A DNA stretch of 29,026 nt from the NCBI GenBank assembly GCA_028099475.1, contig JAOHHF010000009.1, forward strand, positions 1 through 29,026. Direction: 5' to 3'. This DNA comes from Candidatus Pelagibacter sp. (GTDB lineage Bacteria > Pseudomonadota > Alphaproteobacteria > Pelagibacterales > Pelagibacteraceae). Positions 16,892 through 26,560 of this stretch are shown here, one piece after another. A model generated the notes under the pieces. It worked only from the letters and a program-made list of their open reading frames with translations. It did no database searches and had not been told where the DNA came from. Each line of letters opens with the position of its first letter. The stretch's first letter is position 1. The position numbers were made by a program, and so were the translations under genes.

Positions 16892-18367
16892 TTAAAGCTT
16901 TTTCTTTAATATCTCGTTTATTAATTGAGGATTTGCTTTACCACCTGAAACTTTCATTGCTTGACCTACAAAGAAACCAAATAATTTTTCTTTTCCGTTT
17001 TTATATTCAATAGCTTTTTCTCTATTATCATCAATAATCTTATCTATTAAAGCTTCTAAAGCTTTCGGATCACTTTCTTGTTTAAGTCCTTTTTCTTCAA
17101 CAATAATTTGGGGATCTTTGTCTCCATCAATCATTAATTCAAAAATAGTTTTAGCAATTTTTCCAGAAATTGTTCCATTTTTAATTAAATTAACCAATTT
17201 TGCTAAATTTTTTGCACTTATCGGACTTTGAGAAATTTCCAAATTTTTATTATTTAATACTGCAAACAATTCACCCGTAATCCAATTAACTGCTAATTTG
17301 ATATCTTGGTTTTTCCCCATCTTTGCAACTACTTCTTCAAAATATTTAGCAGTTTCAATATCAGAGACTAAAATTGTTGCTTCATAAGGAGAAACTTTAA
17401 ATTCATCTATAAATCTTTTCTTTTTATCATCTGGTAACTCAGGAATATCAGCTTTAAGTTCATTGATAAATTCATCTGTAACTTCCAATGGTAATAAATC
17501 TGGATCAGGAAAATATCTATAATCATGGGCATCTTCTTTAGATCTCATTGATCTCGTCTCATTTTTTTTTGTATCAAATAATCTTGTTTCTTGATCAATG
17601 GATTTACCTTCTTCAATTAAATCAACTTGTCTATTAGCCTCATAATCAATAGCCATCTGCATAAATTTAATAGAATTTACATTTTTAATTTCACAACGTG
17701 TTCCAAGTTCTTTTGAGTCTTTTAATCTAACTGAAATGTTTACATCAGCTCTTAGGGATCCTTCTTGCATATTACCATCACATGTACCCAAATACCTCAT
17801 TATAGATCTTAGTTTTTTAATATAAGCACTTACTTCATCTGGGGTTCTTAAATCTGGTTTACTTACTATTTCCATTAGAGCTACACCTGATCTATTCAAA
17901 TCAACTAAAGTATTTTGTGGGTCCATATCATGAATACTTTTTCCAGCATCTTGCTCTAAATGAAGTCTTTCAATACCAACTTCTTTTTGACCTTCAGGCA
18001 TATCAAGAATAACGGTACCCTCACCTACTATCGGATATTTAAATTGTGAAATTTGATAACCTTGAGGTAAATCTGCATAAAAATAGTTTTTTCTATCAAA
18101 TACTGATCTTTTATTAATTTCTGCTTTTAACCCTATTCCAGTCTTAATCGCTTGCTTTACGCAAAATTCATTGATTACAGGTAACATTCCTGGAAAAGCT
18201 GCATCAACTAAACTTACTTGCGTATTCGGTTCAGCGCCAAATTTTGTAGAAGAAGATGAAAATAATTTTGAATTAGAGGTTACTTGAGCATGTACTTCTA
18301 AACCAATAACAACCTCATAAACATTATTATGTCTTTCGATTAAATATTCAGATTTATCTTTAGCCAT
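16892..18367 (-). CDS. gatB: Asp/Glu-tRNA(Asn/Gln) amidotransferase subunit B
   Basis: GatB phosphorylates the misacylated Glu-tRNA(Gln) or Asp-tRNA(Asn) and receives ammonia from GatA. The 491-residue protein shows [20 protein letters not shown] at the N-terminus, [31 protein letters not shown] and [13 protein letters not shown], all standard for GatB, and a C-terminal YqeY-like domain ending [18 protein letters not shown]. It starts in the gatA stop codon (TAATG) and completes the gatC-gatA-gatB operon. Confidence 0.98.
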   Translation of the reverse strand: MAKDKSEYLIERHNNVYEVVIGLEVHAQVTSNSKLFSSSSTKFGAEPNTQVSLVDAAFPGMLPVINEFCVKQAIKTGIGLKAEINKRSVFDRKNYFYADLPQGYQISQFKYPIVGEGTVILDMPEGQKEVGIERLHLEQDAGKSIHDMDPQNTLVDLNRSGVALMEIVSKPDLRTPDEVSAYIKKLRSIMRYLGTCDGNMQEGSLRADVNISVRLKDSKELGTRCEIKNVNSIKFMQMAIDYEANRQVDLIEEGKSIDQETRLFDTKKNETRSMRSKEDAHDYRYFPDPDLLPLEVTDEFINELKADIPELPDDKKKRFIDEFKVSPYEATILVSDIETAKYFEEVVAKMGKNQDIKLAVNWITGELFAVLNNKNLEISQSPISAKNLAKLVNLIKNGTISGKIAKTIFELMIDGDKDPQIIVEEKGLKQESDPKALEALIDKIIDDNREKAIEYKNGKEKLFGFFVGQAMKVSGGKANPQLINEILKKKL

Positions 18368-19824
18368 TATTTAATCCACCAGTCAGTAATTTTATTTTTA
18401 AAATTTATTTTATCCTCCATTGCATAAGCAACATTCAATATTTCCTGCTCCTTAAAAGCTTTACCTATTATTTGTAATCCAAGTGGATAACCAGATGCAT
18501 CATGACCAGCTGGAATAGATATTGCTGGTAAACCAGCTAAATTTACAGGTACGGTAAATATATCATTTAAATACATAGAAACTGGATCATCTTTTTTCTC
18601 ACCAATTTTAAAAGCTGAGCTAGGAGTGGATGGTGTTAATATTGCATCAACCTTTTTATAAGCTTCATCAAAATCATTTTTGATTAATTTTCTAACTTTT
18701 TGAGCTTTCAAATAATAAGCATCATAATATCCTGAGGATAAAACATATGTGCCTATCATTATCCGTCTTTGAACTTCTGCACCAAATCCCTCAGATCTAG
18801 TCTTTTCATACATATCAATTAAATTTTCACCCTTTGCTCTAAAGCCATATTTTACACCATCGTATCTTGCTAAATTTGATGAAGCTTCAGCCGGTGCAAC
18901 TATATAATAAGTAGGTAATGCGTAACTAGTGTTCGGTAAAGAAATGTCTATTATTTGAGCACCACATTCTTTTGCGTACTGTATTCCTTTTTGCCATAAA
19001 TCTTCTATTTCTTTAGGGTTCCCCTCTACTCTATATTCTTTTGGTATACCAATTTTTTTACCTTTAATATTTTTAGTTAATTCTTTGCTGTAATCATTTC
19101 TTTTAAAATCAATCGAAGTAGAATCTTTTTTATCGTAAGTGCTAATAACCTCTTGAAGTAGTGCACAATCTTCAACATTTTGAGCCATTGGTCCTGCTTG
19201 ATCTAATGAAGATGCAAAAGCAACAATTCCATATCTTGAACAGCTACCATAAGTAGGTTTTAAACCTACTGTACCGGTAAATGACGCTGGTTGTCTAATA
19301 GAACCACCTGTATCTGTACCAATTGTGATTGGTGTAAGTTGACCAGAAACTGCTGCTGCAGACCCACCAGATGAGCCACCAGGTACTAATCCATTATCTA
19401 TAGGGTTTTGTACATTACCATAAAAACTTGTTTCATTTGAAGATCCCATGGCAAACTCATCACAGTTTAACTTTCCAAGCAGTATAGCACCCTCGTTCCA
19501 AATGTTTTGCGTAACAGTAGACTCATATGTGGGAATAAAGTTTTCTAAAATCTTGCTTCCTGCAGTAGTTCTAATATTTTCAGTACAAAAGAGATCTTTA
19601 ACGGCCATAGGTATTCCAGGTAATTTTAAATCTAAATTTGGATTTTGATCAAACTTTTTAGCTTTATTGATTGCATTAGAAAAATCTTCTGTAATGTAAG
19701 CATTTAATTCTTTTGATTTTTCTGAACGATCCACAAATGCTTGAGTTACTTCCTCAGAAGATAGTTTTTTATTTTTGATATTATTAACTAATGAAGTTAA
19801 TGACTGAGTTGTTATATCTGACAT
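18367..19824 (-). CDS. gatA: Asp/Glu-tRNA(Asn/Gln) amidotransferase subunit A
   Basis: GatA is the glutaminase subunit of the amidase-signature family and supplies ammonia to GatB. The Ser-Ser-Lys triad is intact: K76 in [10 protein letters not shown]151 in [16 protein letters not shown] and S175 in [12 protein letters not shown]. Length 485 is normal. It is coupled by TAATG overlaps to both gatC upstream and gatB downstream, which should help equal production of the three subunits. Confidence 0.98.
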   Translation of the reverse strand: MSDITTQSLTSLVNNIKNKKLSSEEVTQAFVDRSEKSKELNAYITEDFSNAINKAKKFDQNPNLDLKLPGIPMAVKDLFCTENIRTTAGSKILENFIPTYESTVTQNIWNEGAILLGKLNCDEFAMGSSNETSFYGNVQNPIDNGLVPGGSSGGSAAAVSGQLTPITIGTDTGGSIRQPASFTGTVGLKPTYGSCSRYGIVAFASSLDQAGPMAQNVEDCALLQEVISTYDKKDSTSIDFKRNDYSKELTKNIKGKKIGIPKEYRVEGNPKEIEDLWQKGIQYAKECGAQIIDISLPNTSYALPTYYIVAPAEASSNLARYDGVKYGFRAKGENLIDMYEKTRSEGFGAEVQRRIMIGTYVLSSGYYDAYYLKAQKVRKLIKNDFDEAYKKVDAILTPSTPSSAFKIGEKKDDPVSMYLNDIFTVPVNLAGLPAISIPAGHDASGYPLGLQIIGKAFKEQEILNVAYAMEDKINFKNKITDWWIK

Positions 19825-20111
19825 TATTCGACAACCTTTGGTACAACAAAAAAATCTTCATTATCTTCAGGCGAATTTTTTATAATTTGCTCTCTTATAT
19901 TCTCACTTTTGACTTCATCAGATCTAAATTTCAATGTAGTTTCTGCTACTGATGTTAATGGTTCAACTTTATCTGTATTTAATTCATTTAATTTTTCAAT
20001 AAATTCAAAAATTGAGTTTAAATCACCAGCAAGTTTTTCAGCTTTTTGTTCATCAACTGAAATTCTTGATAATTTAGAGATATGCTTTATGGTTTTAAGA
20101 TCAATGCTCAT
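19824..20111 (-). CDS. gatC: Asp/Glu-tRNA(Asn/Gln) amidotransferase subunit C
   Basis: GatC is the small scaffold subunit that stabilises the GatA-GatB pair. The 95-residue product begins [19 protein letters not shown], continues with [20 protein letters not shown] and ends [11 protein letters not shown], all typical of GatC. An ATG further upstream at 20141 would add ten residues not found in the family, so I choose the ATG at 20109-20111. It is the first gene of the gatCAB operon and is divergent from ruvX across 50 bases. Confidence 0.95.
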   Translation of the reverse strand: MSIDLKTIKHISKLSRISVDEQKAEKLAGDLNSIFEFIEKLNELNTDKVEPLTSVAETTLKFRSDEVKSENIREQIIKNSPEDNEDFFVVPKVVE

Positions 20112-20121
20112 ATGGTATTTA

Positions 20122-20150
20122 AATATGTCGCAAACTATCACTTAAGTTAA
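20122..20150 (-). promoter_or_regulatory. Candidate gatCAB promoter
   Basis: On the minus strand TTAACT (20145-20150) and CATATT (20122-20127) are separated by 17 bases and each match four of six sigma-70 consensus positions. The gatC ATG follows ten bases after the -10-like element, implying a very short leader. The match is modest in an AT-rich gap. Confidence 0.3.
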
Positions 20151-20161
20151 AAATATACAAT

Positions 20162-20617
20162 ATGATCACTATTGAAGATTTAAAAAAAAAGCAGTCAGAA
20201 ACCAGCAGATTGATTGGATTAGATCTGGGTTCAAAAAGAATTGGTGTGTCCATTTGTGATGAAAAGCAATCTATAGCGACACCATTTAAAACGATTAATA
20301 AGACTAATACTAATGAATTAATTGAAGAATTAAAAAAACTGATTAACGAATATGATATTAAAGGTATTATAATTGGCAATCCAATCAACATGGATGGATC
20401 ATTAGGTAGATCGGCTCAATCAGTAAATGATGTTTCTAATAATATAGATAAAGCTATTGATGTAGACGTATGTCTTTGGGATGAAAGACTTTCAACGGTG
20501 GGGGCCTTTAATTTATCTAGTCAACTAGATGTAAATGTAAGTAAAAGAGAAAAAAATATAGATCAAAATGCTGCAGCCTTTATACTTCAAGGTGCTATAG
20601 ATTTTTTAAAGAATTAA
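20162..20617 (+). CDS. ruvX: RuvX/YqgF family nuclease (putative Holliday junction resolvase, pre-16S rRNA processing)
   Basis: YqgF has an RNase H-like fold and acts in 16S rRNA 5'-end maturation, with resolvase activity proposed in some bacteria. Conserved acidic sites are visible: LIGLDLGSKRIGVSICD near the N-terminus, LWDERLST in the middle and IDQNAAAFILQGAIDF at the C-terminus. Length 151 is close to the usual ~140, with about 16 extra N-terminal residues from the chosen ATG. An internal start is possible but no obvious ATG lies closer. It precedes pyrB by 42 bases. Confidence 0.93.
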   Translation: MITIEDLKKKQSETSRLIGLDLGSKRIGVSICDEKQSIATPFKTINKTNTNELIEELKKLINEYDIKGIIIGNPINMDGSLGRSAQSVNDVSNNIDKAIDVDVCLWDERLSTVGAFNLSSQLDVNVSKREKNIDQNAAAFILQGAIDFLKN

Positions 20618-20620
20618 TAC

Positions 20621-20649
20621 TTGCCATAACACTACTTTATAGTTATAGA
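20621..20649 (+). promoter_or_regulatory. Candidate sigma-70 promoter for pyrB
   Basis: TTGCCA (20621-20626, five of six matches to the -35 consensus) and TATAGA (20644-20649, four of six) are separated by exactly 17 bases in the ruvX-pyrB gap. The pyrB ATG is ten bases past the -10 element, so the transcript would have almost no leader and no room for the UTP-responsive leader attenuation seen in some pyr operons. Confidence 0.4.
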
Positions 20650-20659
20650 GTTAATTTTA

Positions 20660-21601
20660 ATGGCAACTAAATCAAACAAAGCTGTTAAAATTTCTCAAAA
20701 ACATTTATTAGGTATCCAAGATTTATCAATTAATGATGTAAATCTTATTTTAAACGAGTCACAATCATTCATCAAACTTAATCAAAGTAAAAACAAAAGA
20801 TTAAATGTTTTAAATGGAAAAACACAAATTAATCTATTTTTTGAACCATCTACACGAACACAAAGTTCATTTGAACTAGCAGGTAAACGTTTGGGTGCAG
20901 ATGTAATGTCTATGAATATGGGAAACTCTGCCATAAAAAAAGGTGAAACTTTGATAGATACCGCCATGACATTAAATGCAATGCACCCTGATATAATTGT
21001 AATTAGACATCAAGACTCAGGTGCTTGTAACTTGTTATCTCAAAAAGTTAATTGTGCTGTATTAAACGCTGGTGATGGTAGAAGAGAACATCCTACTCAA
21101 GCTTTATTAGATGCTTTGACAATACTTAATAGAAAGAAAAAAATTCAAGGATTAAAAATTGCAATTTGTGGAGATATTCTCCATTCAAGAGTTGCAAGAT
21201 CAAATATTTATTTGCTCACAATGTTGGGAGCAGAGGTAAATATTGTTGCACCCACAAATTTAATGCCAAAAGAAATTGAAAAATTTGGAGTAAATACTTT
21301 TACTGATATGAAAAAAGGACTTAAAGATTGCGATATAGTAATGATGTTAAGACTTCAAAATGAAAGAATGACAAGCTCATTTCTATCATCAAACAGAGAA
21401 TACTACGAATACTATGGATTAACTCCAGATAAACTAGACCATGCAAAGCCCGATGCAATCATAATGCATCCTGGTCCAATGAATAGGGGAATTGAGATCG
21501 ATACAAGACTAGCTGATGATATTAATAAAAGTGTAATAAAAGAACAAGTTGAACTTGGCGTAGCTGTTAGGATGGCTTGCTTAAAAATATTTTGTGAGTA
21601 A
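20660..21601 (+). CDS. pyrB: Aspartate carbamoyltransferase catalytic subunit
   Basis: PyrB joins carbamoyl phosphate and aspartate in de novo pyrimidine synthesis. The carbamoyl phosphate loop [20 protein letters not shown] (about 60-79) is intact, as are the mobile-loop lysines in [13 protein letters not shown] (K93/K94), [13 protein letters not shown] and the aspartate-loop [12 protein letters not shown]. Length 313 is standard. Its stop is followed without a gap by the ATG of the pyrC homologue, the arrangement of PyrB-PyrC' complexes in Pseudomonas, where the non-catalytic PyrC' supports PyrB. No pyrI is present. Confidence 0.98.
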   Translation: MATKSNKAVKISQKHLLGIQDLSINDVNLILNESQSFIKLNQSKNKRLNVLNGKTQINLFFEPSTRTQSSFELAGKRLGADVMSMNMGNSAIKKGETLIDTAMTLNAMHPDIIVIRHQDSGACNLLSQKVNCAVLNAGDGRREHPTQALLDALTILNRKKKIQGLKIAICGDILHSRVARSNIYLLTMLGAEVNIVAPTNLMPKEIEKFGVNTFTDMKKGLKDCDIVMMLRLQNERMTSSFLSSNREYYEYYGLTPDKLDHAKPDAIIMHPGPMNRGIEIDTRLADDINKSVIKEQVELGVAVRMACLKIFCE

Positions 21602-22888
21602 ATGAAAAAACAATATTTTATAAACGCAAACATTATTGACCCTTATAATTCATTAAATGAAAATGGTGGTTTAATAATATCAGAAGACGGAAAAATTGAA
21701 GCTATAGGAAAAAAAGTAAACTCTAATAATTTACCAACTAGAGAAAAGCCTATAGATCTAAAGGGTAAATACATCTTTCCTGGACTTGTAGATATGAGAG
21801 TTTTTGTTGGTGAACCAGGTTATGAATATAAAGAAAATTTTAGAACTTTAAGTAACGCAGCATTATCTGGTGGAGTAACATCAGTAGTTACAATGCCTAA
21901 TACAGATCCAATCATAGATAACGTTTCAATTGTAGATTTCTTAAAAAGAAGAGGGAGAGATAAATCTAAAATTAATATTTTTCCCTGCGCTTCTTTAACA
22001 CAAAATATTGAAGGTACTAACATGACGGAATTTGGTTTGTTGGCCAAAAAAGGAATAATTGCATTTACAGATGGTGTTAAGACTATTCAAAATACAAGTT
22101 TAATGTCTAGAATAATGAATTCTGCGAAAGACTTGGATTGTTTAATAATGCAACATGCAGAAGATTATCATCTTTCAAAAAATGGAATGATAAATTCTGG
22201 AATAATTGCTACTAAACTAGGGTTATCAGGAATACCTGATATTGCTGAGAGAATAATCATAGAAAGAGACCTGGCACTTCTTGAAAAAAATAAATGTCGA
22301 TATCATATATCTCAACTCTCAGCTGGAAAATCAGTTGAGGTTATTAAGGAAAGAAAAAATGATATTAAATTTACCTGTGGCGTTTCCATAAACAATTTGT
22401 CCCTTAATGAAAATGATATTGGTGATTTTAAAACATTTTTAAAATTGTCTCCCCCTTTAAGAAAAGAAGAAGATAGAGAAGCGTTGGTACAAGGATTAAA
22501 AGATAAAACTATCGATGTAATTGTTTCGGATCATAAACCTGAGGATGAAGAATCTAAACGATTAACTTTTTCACAAGCAGCAACAGGTGCTTCAGGTATA
22601 GAAACGTTATTATCTTTATCTTTAGAATTATATCATAATGGATCAGTAAAACTTGACACTATTATTCAGTCATTAACATCTAACCCAGCAAAAATTCTGA
22701 GAATTAATAAAGGAAATCTTTCAATAGGAAATGATGCAGACTTTTGTATTGTGGATTTAGACAAACCTTGGATAGTAAAAAAAGAAAACTTAATTTCAAA
22801 ATCTAAAAATACTTCAATTGAAGATAAAAAACTTCAAGGCAAAGTAACTAATACCTTTGTAAAAGGTAAGGAATTATTTAAGATATAA
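21602..22888 (+). CDS. pyrC: Dihydroorotase-like protein, probably non-catalytic PyrC'/PyrX
   Basis: This 428-residue amidohydrolase-fold protein belongs to the type I dihydroorotase group. The defining HxH metal motif is lost: where active enzymes read DxHxHxR, this reads DMRVFVGEPG (D64, R66, F68, G70). Other equivalent positions remain (D157 in FTDG, H185 in MQHAED, H235 in YHISQLSAG, D310 in SDHKPED). Alphaproteobacterial PyrX proteins commonly carry DMRVFVGEPG, so it is probably a structural partner of PyrB rather than a working dihydroorotase. The catalytic PyrC would then be elsewhere. Automatic annotation will probably call it dihydroorotase. It touches pyrB and ends two bases before plsY. 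Confidence 0.92.
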   Translation: MKKQYFINANIIDPYNSLNENGGLIISEDGKIEAIGKKVNSNNLPTREKPIDLKGKYIFPGLVDMRVFVGEPGYEYKENFRTLSNAALSGGVTSVVTMPNTDPIIDNVSIVDFLKRRGRDKSKINIFPCASLTQNIEGTNMTEFGLLAKKGIIAFTDGVKTIQNTSLMSRIMNSAKDLDCLIMQHAEDYHLSKNGMINSGIIATKLGLSGIPDIAERIIIERDLALLEKNKCRYHISQLSAGKSVEVIKERKNDIKFTCGVSINNLSLNENDIGDFKTFLKLSPPLRKEEDREALVQGLKDKTIDVIVSDHKPEDEESKRLTFSQAATGASGIETLLSLSLELYHNGSVKLDTIIQSLTSNPAKILRINKGNLSIGNDADFCIVDLDKPWIVKKENLISKSKNTSIEDKKLQGKVTNTFVKGKELFKI

Positions 22889-22890
22889 TA

Positions 22891-23469
22891 ATGGATTATT
22901 TTATTGTTGGTATTGTCTCATATTTAATAGGCTCTATTCCATTTGGTTTGATCTTGACTAAAATATTTTTGAATAAAGATATTAGGGAAATAGGTTCTGG
23001 AAATATTGGGGCAACAAACGCCTTAAGAACAGGAAATAAGCTAATAGGCTATTCAACATTAATACTAGATATAGCTAAAGCTATAATTCCAGTTATTTTT
23101 GTTAAAATTAATTATCCTGACTTAATATATATAGCTTCTTTGTGTGCCTTTTTAGGACATGTGTTTCCTATTTGGCTTAAATTTAAAGGTGGTAAAGGTG
23201 TGGCTACTTATGTTGGAATTTTATTTTCTATAAATTTATTACTAGGAATTATATTTATAGCAAGTTGGGGTATTATATTTTTAATCTTTAGATACTCTTC
23301 ACTCTCATCTATTATAGGCTCTATATCAATACCCATTTATATCCTGATAACAGACCAAATAAGTAATGCTATTTTTTTTGGCATAATGTTTGTTTTGATC
23401 TTCTTTACCCATAGAGAAAATATTAAACGATTGAAAAATAAAGAAGAAAGTAAGACAAAAATTTATTAA
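22891..23469 (+). CDS. plsY: Glycerol-3-phosphate acyltransferase PlsY
   Basis: PlsY is an inner-membrane enzyme that transfers an acyl group from acyl-phosphate to glycerol-3-phosphate, the first step of phospholipid synthesis. The three conserved loops are all present: SYLIGSIPFGLIL, EIGSGNIGATNALRTG and GHVFPIWLKFKGGKGVAT. About five hydrophobic spans fit the family, and 192 residues is normal. In many alphaproteobacteria dprA follows plsY; here topA follows directly after 37 bases. Confidence 0.97.
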   Translation: MDYFIVGIVSYLIGSIPFGLILTKIFLNKDIREIGSGNIGATNALRTGNKLIGYSTLILDIAKAIIPVIFVKINYPDLIYIASLCAFLGHVFPIWLKFKGGKGVATYVGILFSINLLLGIIFIASWGIIFLIFRYSSLSSIIGSISIPIYILITDQISNAIFFGIMFVLIFFTHRENIKRLKNKEESKTKIY

Positions 23470-23472
23470 TTT

Positions 23473-23497
23473 GACTATCAAAGACTTTTGAGTAGTT
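23473..23497 (+). promoter_or_regulatory. Stem-loop in the plsY-topA gap
   Basis: ACTATCAAA (23474-23482) pairs with TTTGAGTAGT (23487-23496) with one bulged G, giving nine Watson-Crick pairs and a GACT loop; a further G-T pair closes the base. It sits ten bases before the topA ATG. No long T run follows, so it is a poor intrinsic terminator and more likely affects topA translation or mRNA processing, if it acts at all. Confidence 0.35.
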
Positions 23498-23506
23498 TGT
23501 TAAATT

Positions 23507-26095
23507 ATGAATCTAGTCATAGTTGAAAGTCCAGCAAAAGCTAAAACAATTAATAAGTATTTAGGTGATAATTATACGGTTTTAGCTAGCTATGGTCACA
23601 TTAGAGATTTACCATCAAAAAATGGTTCAGTTGATCCTGATCAAAATTTTAAAATGGAATGGGAAGTTGATAGCTTTTCTAAAAAGTATTTAAAAGAAAT
23701 TACTGATGCAGCAAAAGATTCAAGTAAAATTATTTTAGCAACAGACCCAGATCGTGAAGGTGAAGCGATAGCTTGGCATGTAAAAGAATATTTAGATGAA
23801 AAAAAACTCTTAAAAGATAAAGAAGTTGAAAGAGTTGTTTTTAATGAAATTACTAAAAAGGCGGTAACATACGGCATAGATAATCCAAGACAAATTGAAC
23901 CCTTACTTGTTGATGCTTATATGGCTAGAAGAGCTCTAGATTACTTGGTCGGTTTTAATATATCCCCTATTCTGTGGACCAAACTACCAGGATCTAAATC
24001 TGCTGGTAGAGTACAATCTGTAGCTTTAAAACTTATAACTGAAAGAGAACATGAAATAGAGTCTTTCAATCCTGAAGAGTTTTGGACCCTAAGTATTAAT
24101 TTTCAAGATGAAAAAAAAAATTTAATTACTTCAAGTATTTCTCAATTAGAAGGAAAAAAAATAGAAAAATTTTCTTTTAAAAATAAAAATGAAATTAATG
24201 ATGCTGTAGCAAGTATTGAGAATAAGAAATTCAACATAAGTGATATTTCTTCAAAAATCGTTAGCAGAAACCCATCTGGTCCATTTACAACATCAACTTT
24301 GCAACAAGTTGCTTCGAGTAGGTTGGGATTTGGAGCTTCTAGAACAATGCAAATTGCTCAAAGATTATACCAAGGTATTGAGATAGATGGGGAAACAATA
24401 GGATTGATTACCTACATGAGAACTGATGGGACAAACCTTTCAGCTGATGCAGTTTCAGATTTTAGAGATTTTATTAAAAAAGAATATGGAACAGAATATT
24501 TACCTGAAAAACCTCTAAATTATTCTGGAAAAAAAGCAAAAAATGCTCAAGAAGCTCATGAAGCTATAAGACCAACAGAAATAAGTAGATCACCAGATTC
24601 TGTTAAAAAATATTTGAGCACAGATCAACAAAAACTATACAATCTAATTTGGGGCCGAGCCTTATCATCACAAATGGAGACTGCAAAATTTGACAGAAAT
24701 ACAATAACAATAACTACAGAAGATGGTGCCACAATATGTAAATCTAGCGGATCTGTATTAAAATTTGATGGTTTCTTGAAAGTATTCCCAAGTCCAAACA
24801 AAGATGAGGATGAAGCTATCTTGCCTGAAATGTCAAAAGGACCAATTAATATTGAGTCCCTTATTGACGAACAACATTTTACTCAGCCTCCTCCAAGATA
24901 TTCTGAAGCAAGTTTGGTAAAAAAATTAGAAGAACTTGGTATTGGTAGACCCTCAACTTATGCAAGTATCATATCTACAATTGCAAACCGTGGGTATGCA
25001 GAAATACTTAACAAAAGATTTTTTCCTACAGATCGTGGAAAATTAATATCTGCTTTTTTAGAAAAACTATTTTCTAAATATGTCGATTATAATTTTACAG
25101 CTGGATTAGAAGACCAACTAGACGAAATTACCACTGGAAAAGAAAGTTGGATAAAAGTTTTAGAAATGTTTTGGAAAGATTTTAATAATAACGTTTCAGA
25201 AGTAAAAGAAAAAAGAACTAGAGAAGTTCTAGATTTATTAAATGAAAGTCTAGGAACATTAATTTTTGACAAAGATAAAGATGGTAAAGTTGTTAGAAAA
25301 TGTCAATTATGTGATACAGGTTCACTTAGTTTAAAAAATAGCTTTAGAGGTGGTGCCTTTATTGGTTGTTCAAACTATCCTGAATGTAAATTTACAAGAC
25401 CCTTATCTAAAGCAAAAGCAGCAGCACAATCTCAATTAGCTGAGCCAAAATTCATAGGTAAACATGAAAATGGAAATGATATATTCTTAAAAAATGGAAG
25501 ATTTGGTCCCTATCTTCAATATGAAAAAATACTTGAAGAAAAAACTGATGAAAAAATCACAAAGAAAAAAAAGAAAACAAAAAAACTTAAAGCAGATGTA
25601 AATGAACTATTAAAAAATGTTTCAATACCGAAAGGCTTAGAGTTAGAAAGTATTGATTTAGAAAAAGCTCAATTTTTATGTTCTTTACCTAAATCTTTAG
25701 GACTAAACCCAGATAATCAAAAAGAAATTACGCTAAATACTGGAAGATTTGGTCCATATCTAAAATGTGAAAACAAATCTGCAAGAATAGAAAATATCGA
25801 AGAAATATTTTCAATTGGTCTTAATAGAGCAATTACTTTAATAGCAGAAGCAAAACCAGGAAGAATGTCATCATCTATAATCAAAGATTTAGGAGAACAT
25901 CCAGAGGATAAAAAACCTGTAAGAGTTATGAAAGGTCAATATGGACCATATATTAAATATAAGTCATTAAACGCAACAATTCCTGAAGAAAAAGATCCAA
26001 CAGACCTAACTATGGAAGAAGCTTTAATCCTTATTGAGAAAAGAAAAGAATACGATAAAAATAAGAAATCAAAAAAAAAGAAAAAAGGGAAATAA
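23507..26095 (+). CDS. topA: DNA topoisomerase I (type IA)
   Basis: TopA relaxes negative supercoils through a transient 5'-phosphotyrosine link. The Toprim domain begins LVIVESPAKAKTINKYLG with acidic DPDREGEAIAW (D80, D82), and the catalytic tyrosine is Y303 in GLITYMRTDGTN. One four-cysteine zinc module is present (C599, C602, C621, C627), followed by three Topo C-terminal repeats recognisable by FGPYL/YGPYI (NGRFGPYLQ, TGRFGPYLK, KGQYGPYIK). The C-terminus is Lys-rich. Length 862 is usual for alphaproteobacteria. Its stop overlaps the next gene in TAATG. A ten-A run lies within the gene at 24111-24120. Confidence 0.98.
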   Translation: MNLVIVESPAKAKTINKYLGDNYTVLASYGHIRDLPSKNGSVDPDQNFKMEWEVDSFSKKYLKEITDAAKDSSKIILATDPDREGEAIAWHVKEYLDEKKLLKDKEVERVVFNEITKKAVTYGIDNPRQIEPLLVDAYMARRALDYLVGFNISPILWTKLPGSKSAGRVQSVALKLITEREHEIESFNPEEFWTLSINFQDEKKNLITSSISQLEGKKIEKFSFKNKNEINDAVASIENKKFNISDISSKIVSRNPSGPFTTSTLQQVASSRLGFGASRTMQIAQRLYQGIEIDGETIGLITYMRTDGTNLSADAVSDFRDFIKKEYGTEYLPEKPLNYSGKKAKNAQEAHEAIRPTEISRSPDSVKKYLSTDQQKLYNLIWGRALSSQMETAKFDRNTITITTEDGATICKSSGSVLKFDGFLKVFPSPNKDEDEAILPEMSKGPINIESLIDEQHFTQPPPRYSEASLVKKLEELGIGRPSTYASIISTIANRGYAEILNKRFFPTDRGKLISAFLEKLFSKYVDYNFTAGLEDQLDEITTGKESWIKVLEMFWKDFNNNVSEVKEKRTREVLDLLNESLGTLIFDKDKDGKVVRKCQLCDTGSLSLKNSFRGGAFIGCSNYPECKFTRPLSKAKAAAQSQLAEPKFIGKHENGNDIFLKNGRFGPYLQYEKILEEKTDEKITKKKKKTKKLKADVNELLKNVSIPKGLELESIDLEKAQFLCSLPKSLGLNPDNQKEITLNTGRFGPYLKCENKSARIENIEEIFSIGLNRAITLIAEAKPGRMSSSIIKDLGEHPEDKKPVRVMKGQYGPYIKYKSLNATIPEEKDPTDLTMEEALILIEKRKEYDKNKKSKKKKKGK

Positions 26096-26556
26096 TGAAC
26101 TTTGAAGATAAAATTAAAGAACTAAAAATAGAGTTACCTGAAGCAAAAGCTCCTGTTGGTAATTATGTTGCAACTAAAATAGTAGGAAATTTACTATATG
26201 TATCAGGACAAGTATCAATAAATTCTAATGGTGAGTTAATTAAGGGTAAAGTTGGTAGAGACTTAACCACAGATGAAGCATATAAGGCTGCTGAAAGATG
26301 TGGCTTGAGCATCATATCGCAGGTTAAAAGAGCATGTGAAGGAAACCTTTCAAAAATTAAGTCTTGCATTAAACTTACAGGTTTTGTTAATTCAACAGAT
26401 GATTATACAGAGCAACCAAAAGTAATAAATGGCGCTTCAGACTTAATAGCTTCCATTTTTGGTGATGCTGGAATGCATACTCGAGCTGCAGTAAGCACTA
26501 ATAGTTTACCTTTGGGTGTATCTGTTGAGGTAGACGCTATTTTTGAATTAAATTAA
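26095..26556 (+). CDS. Rid family (YjgF/YER057c/UK114) protein, probable enamine/imine deaminase
   Basis: Rid proteins form trimers, and archetypal RidA hydrolyses reactive 2-aminoacrylate and other imines. This 153-residue member is the longer ~150-residue subgroup. It shows LLYVSGQVSINSNGELIKGK near the N-terminus and HTRAAVSTNSLPLGVSVEVD at the C-terminus, where the Arg corresponds to the carboxylate-binding residue of active members. It is coupled to topA by TAATG, with no obvious functional link. The convergent ugd gene ends only four bases away. Specific substrate is unknown. Confidence 0.9.
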   Translation: MNFEDKIKELKIELPEAKAPVGNYVATKIVGNLLYVSGQVSINSNGELIKGKVGRDLTTDEAYKAAERCGLSIISQVKRACEGNLSKIKSCIKLTGFVNSTDDYTEQPKVINGASDLIASIFGDAGMHTRAAVSTNSLPLGVSVEVDAIFELN

Positions 26557-26560
26557 TTTT

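Noticed and set aside
20112..20141. Upstream gatC start at 20141
   Set aside because: It would add ten residues (MIVCDIFKYH) unlike GatC proteins, which start near [17 protein letters not shown].
20119..20391. 90-codon open frame on the minus strand, opposite ruvX
   Set aside because: It is antisense to ruvX, overlaps the gatC-ruvX promoter gap, and shows only a hydrophobic composition expected from the reverse complement.
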